A stretch of 64,000 bases of DNA from NCBI RefSeq assembly GCF_933775445.1, contig NW_026089428.1, positions 124,001 through 188,000 on the forward strand. Direction: 5' to 3'. This document shows, piece after piece, positions 56,968-64,000 of this stretch. The notes below the pieces were generated by a model. The model was not told the origin of the DNA and ran no database searches. It saw nothing but the letters and a program-made list of their open reading frames with translations. The position numbers were made by a program, and so were the translations under genes. Position 1 is the first letter of the stretch. Every line of letters starts with the position of its first letter. The stretch is from Argentina anserina (taxonomy: Eukaryota; Streptophyta; Magnoliopsida; Rosales; Rosaceae).

Positions 56968-59466
56968 TGCTTCCAACGTTTCTGACATAACCTGCGCAAT
57001 AGATTCAACAACATCAATAGCAAAACACGAGTTAAGGTCAAAAACTGGGTATTTCATTGCCTCAAAAACATTGAAACTGATAACATCTCCATCAAATTCC
57101 ATTGATAAACTCCCATTGGCCACATCGATGCATGTCCTAGCAGTTCTCATGAATGGTCTCCCCAAAAGCAGTGGAGTTGTCTCCAAGGGTGATACCTCCA
57201 TGTCTAGCACATAAAAATCTGCAGGGAAAATAAGGTGACTAACCTGCACAAGGACATCATCAACATACCCCTTAGGGTACTTGTTAGATCGATCAGCTAA
57301 TTGAATAATCACGTTATCATTCTTTAAAGGTCCTAATCCTAGTGATTGATAAACATTATAAGGCATAACATTTATTGAGGCACCTAGATCAAGCATAACA
57401 TTTTCAAATAACGTGTTACCAATTTTGCATGGGACAGAGAAACTTCCGGGGTCCTTCATCTTAGGGGGTAGCTTCCTTTGGATGACAGCTGAAACTGTCT
57501 CATTCATCTTCACTACCTTCTCCTCCCTAGTCTTCCTTCTTGAAGTGCAAAGCTCCTTAAGAAATTTCGCATACTTGGGAATTTGCTTGATGCACTCCAA
57601 CAAAGGAAGGTTAACTTCCACCTTCCTAAAGACTTCCAATACCTCCTCATCAGATTTGTCCTTCTTGCTCTTTGCAAACCTAGAAGGGAAAGGTACACAC
57701 AAAATAGGGTTAGTTTTAACTAAACCACTTGAGTTAGGAATTGTACCTTTGGGTGCATCATGGGGCGGCACCATCTCCTTCTTGGAGGTAGCTGGATCCT
57801 TCTCCAAGTTCATCTTCATAGGAAATTCGTCACTTTCTTGGTCATGGGCTGTATGGGCCTTTTTTGCAACATTTGGGCTCTCCTTTAGCTCAAGCCCACT
57901 CCTTGTTATGATAGCTTGGGCTTGCTCATTTCTTGGGTTGGGTATGACACCACTAGGCAGCTTCCCTTGCTCAGAAAATCGGCCCATGAAGTCCACTACC
58001 TGGCCCATATGCGTTTTCAGCTCCGCAATGTCCTTGCTATTTGCTTGTTGACCCACAACCAATGTTTGTGTAACGGTGTTCAACTGACTTTGCCCAGCAG
58101 CTAAGGATTTCAACAACTCATCATAATTCGGAGTAGCAGCCACATTTGGAGGTGGTACATTGAGTAGTGGAGCTTGTGGTCTAAACAAACCACCCGGACG
58201 AGGCCCAAATTGCATTTGATTCTGATGTGGCCTTAGTACATTCTCATTGTTGGACCACCGAAAGTTAGGATGATCACGTAGGCCAGGATTGTAGGTGTTT
58301 GAATATGGATTGTACCTCTGACCTCCTTGATAACCAAGGGCATTGACTTCCTCATACCCTCCACTAGATGCAACTTGAGGACACTGATCAGTAGGATGCC
58401 CCTCCGTACATATTCCACACACTTGAGCTCCACTAGACTTCATGAAATGGCTCATCATCTTGGACAACTTGTCTACCTTGTCCTCTAGAGCAGAGTTTGA
58501 ACTGGAGTGAGTCTCATGCACCTGCCTTGTAGCACTTGCAGATGTCCCAAACTGTTGGTTGTTCATTGCTCTCTTCTCCAAAAGATCTTTTGCCATGACA
58601 TTGCTCTTGTCCAAGAACGATCCACCAGCAGCTGAATCAAGGAACTCCCTTTCCATTTGTAGAAGGCCTTCATAAAAGTATTGAAGGAGTAGACCTTCCC
58701 TAATGCCATGAGCTGGACATGATGCTATAAGAGACCTGAATCTCTCATAGTAGTTGTAAAACGACTCATCGGGGCCTTGCTTGATACCGGTGATCTGCTT
58801 CCTTATGTGAGTAACTCTTGAAGATGGAAAATACTTGGATAAGAATTCGTTCACCATAGTGGTCCAAGAAGTGATCCTACCAGTTGGCACCTCAAATAAC
58901 CATTTCTGAGCACGGTCCTCCAATGAGTAAGGAAATGCTCGCATCTTCACAATCTGAATGTCTGCTCCTCTTGGGCACATAGTCTCACAGTTGAATTGGA
59001 ACAAGGTGAGATGTTGATTAGGATCCTCACCAGAAAGACCATGAAACTTGGGTAAATGATGTAGAAACCCACTCTTTAAAACGAAATCACTAGTCTTGCC
59101 CTCTTGTGGAACAGGATATGCAATGTTAGAGGGTGCTGTCCCACCAACTGCTCCTTCAACTTGACCATTTTGTTCTCTAATTGATGCCATTACTTCTTCT
59201 TGATTTTCAAGTTTTGGATCGGGTAGATCGAAATTCAACTGGGCTAATGGAAATGGGCTTGTCAACAATTCTAACTCCGGATCCTCAAAGAACAAAGGAT
59301 TGAGCCCACTACAACTTGTTGCACTTGGAAATGGCGAAATGGACCCAAACTCTTTCTCTTCGTGAAATGAATCTGATTCAATGGATACGTTATCGAACTG
59401 AGATGGAGGCTGAATTCTTTTCAGGCGTGCACTAATCTCTTCGGACCAACCAGTAATCTTGGACAT
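56965..59466 (-). CDS. gag-pro: Gag-protease polyprotein (element 2)
   Basis: 833 aa, the same length and domain order as in element 1: Gag core about 140-280, zinc knuckle C350/C353/H357/C362, and protease LDLGAS with D693. Differences that I noticed are SSGGYEE, LLNVPPP, a cluster near residues 548-553 (DEFPMKMN instead of DEIPMMMD), GYVDDVL and KYPVFDL. None affects a recognised catalytic or zinc residue. The frame starts at the first Met after an in-frame TGA and ends at the TAG of the readthrough site. Confidence 0.93.
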   Translation of the reverse strand: MSKITGWSEEISARLKRIQPPSQFDNVSIESDSFHEEKEFGSISPFPSATSCSGLNPLFFEDPELELLTSPFPLAQLNFDLPDPKLENQEEVMASIREQNGQVEGAVGGTAPSNIAYPVPQEGKTSDFVLKSGFLHHLPKFHGLSGEDPNQHLTLFQFNCETMCPRGADIQIVKMRAFPYSLEDRAQKWLFEVPTGRITSWTTMVNEFLSKYFPSSRVTHIRKQITGIKQGPDESFYNYYERFRSLIASCPAHGIREGLLLQYFYEGLLQMEREFLDSAAGGSFLDKSNVMAKDLLEKRAMNNQQFGTSASATRQVHETHSSSNSALEDKVDKLSKMMSHFMKSSGAQVCGICTEGHPTDQCPQVASSGGYEEVNALGYQGGQRYNPYSNTYNPGLRDHPNFRWSNNENVLRPHQNQMQFGPRPGGLFRPQAPLLNVPPPNVAATPNYDELLKSLAAGQSQLNTVTQTLVVGQQANSKDIAELKTHMGQVVDFMGRFSEQGKLPSGVIPNPRNEQAQAIITRSGLELKESPNVAKKAHTAHDQESDEFPMKMNLEKDPATSKKEMVPPHDAPKGTIPNSSGLVKTNPILCVPFPSRFAKSKKDKSDEEVLEVFRKVEVNLPLLECIKQIPKYAKFLKELCTSRRKTREEKVVKMNETVSAVIQRKLPPKMKDPGSFSVPCKIGNTLFENVMLDLGASINVMPYNVYQSLGLGPLKNDNVIIQLADRSNKYPKGYVDDVLVQVSHLIFPADFYVLDMEVSPLETTPLLLGRPFMRTARTCIDVANGSLSMEFDGDVISFNVFEAMKYPVFDLNSCFAIDVVESIAQVMSETLEA

Positions 59467-60392
59467 TCATTAGCCTGAAAAGAACACATATATATTAGTA
59501 TCTCTACAACATATGAAATACAAGTATAAGTAAATATAAACTTCTTCTTCCTTTAAATTACAAATTTTCGTTCTCTTCCTTTACAAAACGTCACTCTCTT
59601 TATATCTTTGTTCAATTTCGTTTTCTTTGTTTCTTTTCTTCTATATTTCGAAAATCACAAGTGTAGGGGTATAACTAAGTCTAATTGATTTTATTCACAC
59701 ACAATCCTAACTTTTAAGGTACGTGGAGCAGAGGAGCTAACTGTGCAATGGACTGAAACAGCCCAAGGTAAGGGTCTTGCTTTATCCGATATACCTTAAA
59801 AATTAGAACATCATTTTCTTTTGAAACTATATACATCTATTTATACAACGTTATCTTCTAAGTTATAAAGTGAGGTGGACGTGCGGCCTAAGTACGTCGT
59901 CTAGACACAAACTCATTCCTTTGTTTCAGAAGGCTTGATAGCTAGAATCAGAGATAGTCACAAGGCAGGACTCATTTGTTGGACACCACGGGGGCCACAA
60001 CCTCGAAAGGATGCTTTCCCAATCGACTCCATCACCGAGATGTATGTCAGTCTATGGGCCTCTGAGATCCAATTTTGTAAACCTTGAACCAGGGTAATGA
60101 AAATAGCATAGCCCCTTACTCAGCTCGGAACAACTTTGTGTGTTAGACTGGCCCCAAAGTGTTAATAAAAGCCGCCCTCAACCCCAAGTGACCTTTGCAA
60201 GGTACAAATGGAGGGTTAAGGCTAGTATTAACAAAATGGACTTTACCTATTCCGTTCACCTTATAACTTACAATAAACCTCGCATAAATAAACATTTAGC
60301 TTCCCTAAAAAAAAAAAAATTACTATGTGTAATAAGTTTCCTATAGGCATACTACTACAACAATAAAACAAAAAACAACTTTCCACACACAC

Positions 60393-60430
<38 letters not shown>

Positions 60431-60565
60431 CGAATCCTTCGAATTACTATTCACAGGAACCAAATTTCCGATCACTATTCACAGAAACATAAAAACCAAT
60501 ATACACTTATACAATTCACAATATAACATAAGATTAACACTTCAAAGCATTGAGAATTAATCAAT
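59467..60565 (-). other. Untranslated leader of element 2
   Basis: 1.1 kb between primer site and gag, without a supported gene. It holds a 34-base homopolymer (T on the + strand, 60397-60430) and the pyrimidine-rich CAG acceptor-like sequence just before gag. Confidence 0.8.
60397..60430 (-). repeat. A34 homopolymer in leader of element 2
   Basis: Thirty-four T on the + strand (A on the element's sense strand), two longer than in element 1. It lies about 970 bases upstream of gag. Confidence 0.88.
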
Positions 60566-60583
60566 TCCCCGGCAACGGCGCCA
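60566..60583 (-). other. Primer-binding site complementary to tRNA-Asp (element 2)
   Basis: The + strand reads TCCCCGGCAACGGCGCCA, the 3' end of tRNA-Asp itself. On the element's sense strand it is the complementary 18-base primer site, three bases from the 5' LTR. Confidence 0.93.
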
Positions 60584-60586
60584 AAA

Positions 60587-62622
60587 TGATAGAGCGTTCG
60601 GTTAAAACGTCTATAAAATACCCTGAAAAACATCATCGTTAGTATAGAATAAGCAGGGATCGTTCAGTCCGGGGAATCAAAAGGGCCTCAACACTTATCA
60701 TGTTATTGGGGGATTTGAGTTGGATTCTAAAACTACTACTTAAAATAAATCCTAAATTACTTATATACAATTGATCAACCATTCATCACATAACCAAAAC
60801 ACGAATTCTACTCAAGAAACATGTATGACATGCATAGAACAACATATAGGCAGCAAGTATTTTCGATTCTTCTTAAGTCCATTTCAATTCCAATTCTAAT
60901 TAGAGTCCGAAGCGGTTCATCTAATCGTTAAGACCTCTTATTTATCTAGAATCAACGAAGCGTTCAATCCTAAACATATGCTAAAAAGAGTTCAACATAA
61001 CGAAGCGTACTAGTTAAACACAAAGTAGCACATAAGCACATTAAGTCGAATTGGAGACATGTAAGCAAGCATGGCGTCACTCATCTTGATTAAGCATGCA
61101 AATTCCTAGAACTATCACAGCCCTTTATAAGTATCCATAATTGAAACACGAAGCGCATATTCAATCGAAGAACACTTTGGTGAATTAAATCGCAACCCTA
61201 GGAGAACCATGGCCTTGGCTTCCTCAAGCATTGATTTAGATGTATAAGTTCAAGGAACTAATTGAAATAAAACCTAAAATTATTTCGAAACCTACTGCCC
61301 CTATATCATTATACACAGCAAACATACAAATCTCATGAATTCATACAATCAAAACATAAAACCAAAGAAGTCTGAATTTATGTTCTTCATATATAAAACC
61401 GAAAATCACATCCAAGAATTCATACAATGAAATCGAAAATTTCAGAAAACCAAAAGAAAAATTACAAGCCATGGATGAATCACACTTTAGAAACCTTCTA
61501 GGATTCGGCAAGAATGGATTCGATTTGGGAGAGGAGGAAGATGAGCACGGTTTGGTGATGATGGATGAAGGTTTTGTGGCTTGAATTTTCTGGTTGTGTT
61601 TGGGCAGCAATTCGGCTAGCTTTGTGAGAGAATGGAGATCCCTTTTATGAAGGGAGGCCGAGCTATATATAGAGGAACCAAGGGAGGAGAGGCTGCTCGG
61701 TTTTGGGCTGCTTGGTCCATCAATACATGGCTGTGATCTCTCCTCAATGAATGCATCGAATGGCTGCCCTTGTTCCTGCGAAAATTCAGTCTTTATCTCC
61801 TTATTTCTCTAGGGTTACATGGGCTGGACTCTCCTTGTATTTTGCTGAATGATAGGCACGGAAAAGCTTCCTTCACAAGCTGAATAGATAGGGCACGGCT
61901 CTCTTTGATTGAATGGAAGGATAGCACGACTGAAACTCCTTCTTTTTCTCTAGATATTATCTCCAAAATTCTGAAATTAATCTCCCTTTAAAACCTGAAT
62001 GGTAGCTCGGCATAGGACTCCTTCTCCATGTAGTACACGGCCTCCTTAATTCCCTCCTTGAATTATCTCTTCAAATCTAAAAATAAGAAAAGAATAACAT
62101 AAGTAAAAGATAATTCATTCGAAATTCATGTCTTAATCTAGACAATAGTTGTCTTAAAAAGACATATGAAATAGATGAGCTCAACTAGATTAGGAAAGTT
62201 TCTAATTTGCAAAAAAGGAAACTTACTAGAATAAGAAAGTTACTAGAACAAGGAAGTTCATTTAGGAAAGTTTCGTAATAAGAGTTTGAGTTCAAGTAGG
62301 ACTTTCCAAAATGGTACGTTTCCTAGTCTAACAAGGATTCCTAATGCAAACATGACTCTCAAGATATCGCCAATGCGACCAAAACGTCGAAAGATGAAGA
62401 CTCCTAATTCAACTAGGTTTCCTGGTCCTATAAGGATTCCTACTCAAACTAGGACTCTAGACCAATTCTTCGTTTTTAACTCGTGTAAGCACAAAAACAC
62501 ATCCATAACCATCCAAGACTCCTATTGTGACTCAATGACTCGATATTACAACAATAAGGGTTAAGCAAAGTACAATTGGAGGTAGAAACATATTAAGAAC
62601 GTAGCACAAAGTGCTCCTATCA
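60587..62622 (-). repeat. 5' LTR of element 2
   Basis: 2036 bp, matching 50037-52072. The promoter TATATATA is at 61664-61671 on the minus strand. Just downstream, the ATG that opens a 100-codon frame in element 1 (aaaATGgatc) reads aaaAGGgatc here. That frame is therefore not a conserved gene of the LTR. Confidence 0.95.
61664..61671 (-). promoter_or_regulatory. TATA box of element 2 promoter
   Basis: TATATATA in the 5' LTR of the minus-strand element, the same context as in element 1 (8160-8167). Transcription would run leftward from near 61640. Confidence 0.78.
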
Positions 62623-62627
62623 GCTTC
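62623..62627 (+). repeat. Target-site duplication, element 2, right copy (GCTTC)
   Basis: GCTTC follows the CTATCA end of the element and matches 50032-50036. Confidence 0.93.
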
Positions 62628-64000
62628 TGATGCGAGTTTCTATTGTATTTGAGAGTTTTGCAAGTGTGGGAGTGTGTTTCATTCAAACTGAGTATCTTTA
62701 CATCGTTTGCGTATCTTTACTATTCCAATTGTGTATCTTTACATCGTTTGCGTATCTTTACTATTCCAATTGTGTATCTTTTCATTTCTCGTTTGAGTAT
62801 CTTTCTGTAAGGCTTCTGATGCGAGTTTCTATAGTATTTGAGAGTTTTGCAAGTTTGGGAGTGTGTTTCTTTCAAACTGAGTATCTTTACATCGTTTGCG
62901 TATCTTTACTATTCCAATGGAGTATCTTTACATCGTTTGCGTATCTTTACTATTCCAATTGTGTATCTTTTCATTTCTTGTTTCAGTATCTTTCTGTAAG
63001 GCTTCTGATGCGAGTTTCTATTGTATTTAGGAGTTTTGCAAGTGTAGGAGTGTGTTTCATTCAAACTGAGTATCTTTACATCGTTTGCGTATCTTTACTA
63101 GTCCAATTGTGTATCTTTACATCGTTTGCGTATCTTTACTATTCCAATTGTGTATCTTTTCATTTCTCGTTTGAGTATCTTTCTTTAAGGCTTCTGATGC
63201 GAGTTTCTATTGTATTTGAGAGTTTTGCAAGTGTGGGAGTGTGTTTCTTTCAAACTGAGTATCTTTACATCGTTTGCGTATCTTTCCTATTCCAATTGTG
63301 TATCTTTACATCGTTTGCGTATCTTTACTATTCCAATTGTGTATCTTTTCATTTCTCGTTTGAGTATCTTTCTGTAAGGCTTCTGATGCGAGTTTCTATT
63401 GTATTTGAGAGTTTTGCAAGTGCGGGAGTGTGTTTCTTTCAAACTGAGTATCTTTACATCGTTTGCGTATCTTTACTAATCCAATTGTGTATCTTTTCAT
63501 TTCTCGTTTGAGTATCTTTCTGTAAGGCTTTCTAATGCGAGTTTCTATTGAATTTGAGAGTTTTGCAAGTGTGGGAGTGTGTTTCTTTCAAACTGAGTAT
63601 CTTTACATCGTTTGCGTATCTTTACTATTCCAATTGTGTATCTTTACATCGTTTGCGTATCTTTACTATTCCAATTGTGTATCTTTTCATTTCTCGTTTG
63701 AGTATCTTTATGTAAGGCTTCTGATGCGAGTTTCTATTGTATTTGAGAGTTTTGCAAGTGCGGGAGTGTGTTTCTTTCAAACTGAGTATCTTTACATCGT
63801 TTGCGTATCTTTACTATTCCAATTGTGTATCTTTACATCGTTTGCGTATCTTTACTATTCCAATTGTGTATCTTTTCATTTCTCGTTTGAGTATCTTTCT
63901 GTAAGGCTTCTGATGCGAGTTTCTATTGTATTTGAGAGTTTTGCAAGTGTGGGAGTGTGTTTCTTTCAAACTGAGTATCTTTACATCGTTTGCGTATCTT
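62623..64000 (+). repeat. Satellite array, right flank
   Basis: The array resumes in the same orientation after element 2 and runs off the window. Units are mainly 189 bp with one ctttctaatg 149-bp unit. From 62630 it carries the marker set of the 905-bp block (ctatagtatttg, caatggagtatc, ttcttgtttcag, actagtcc, tctttaaggc), as at 39334, 40239 and 44046. No gene is seen. Confidence 0.95.

Larger units (their letters stand above)
50037..62622 (-). mobile_element. Full-length Athila-type Ty3/gypsy LTR retrotransposon (element 2)
   Basis: A 12,586-bp element of the same family as element 1, in the opposite orientation. From right to left: 5' LTR (60587-62622), tRNA-Asp primer site, leader with a 34-base homopolymer, gag-protease, TAG readthrough site, pol, non-coding 3' region, polypurine tract, 3' LTR (50037-52072). 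LTRs are 2036 bp and offset by 10,550 bp; I noticed two differences between them. Both frames are intact. Proteins differ from element 1 at only a few residues, but the LTRs differ at many sites (roughly 1% by eye), so the two are separate insertions from related source copies. Confidence 0.96.

Overview
The window is plant nuclear heterochromatin, most likely a centromeric or pericentromeric satellite array. About 38.8 kb is one satellite family, all monomers in the same orientation. Two full-length Ty3/gypsy LTR retrotransposons of the Athila type interrupt it. Athila elements are known only from plants, and the tRNA-Asp primer site, DLGA protease and FMDD reverse transcriptase fit that group. 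A eudicot is likely but the species cannot be named. I see no host gene, rRNA, tRNA or CRISPR.

Layout: satellite 1-7208; element 1 on + at 7209-19782; satellite 19783-50036; element 2 on - at 50037-62622; satellite 62623-64000. Both elements have intact 2.03-kb LTRs with TGATAG/CTATCA ends, and perfect 5-bp target duplications (GTTTT; GCTTC) made of satellite sequence. I noticed only one or two LTR-LTR differences in each, so both insertions look recent. They form a 12.6-kb inverted pair around 30.25 kb of satellite.

Each element encodes Gag-protease (833 aa) and a reverse transcriptase-RNase H-integrase polyprotein (1029 aa). The two reading frames are in the same phase, separated by a single TAG followed by CAATTA, which is the tobamovirus-type readthrough context. 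Pol is therefore probably made as a minor extension of Gag-Pro. No env-like frame and no chromodomain are present. About 1.8 kb of non-coding sequence lies between pol and the 3' LTR and carries extra copies of the polypurine-tract motif.

The satellite monomer occurs as 148, 189 and 230 bp forms, differing by one, two or three copies of a 41-bp module. The module is built from shorter units that begin GTATCTTT. To the left of about 37 kb, 148 and 189 bp forms roughly alternate. To the right, 189-bp forms predominate. Nested duplications of 675, 865, 905, 1053, 2657 and 2699 bp, and one at an offset of 10,752 bp, show repeated unequal exchange or segmental amplification. Because 189 is 63 codons, runs of 189-bp units make long open frames (up to 918 codons) that are very probably not genes.
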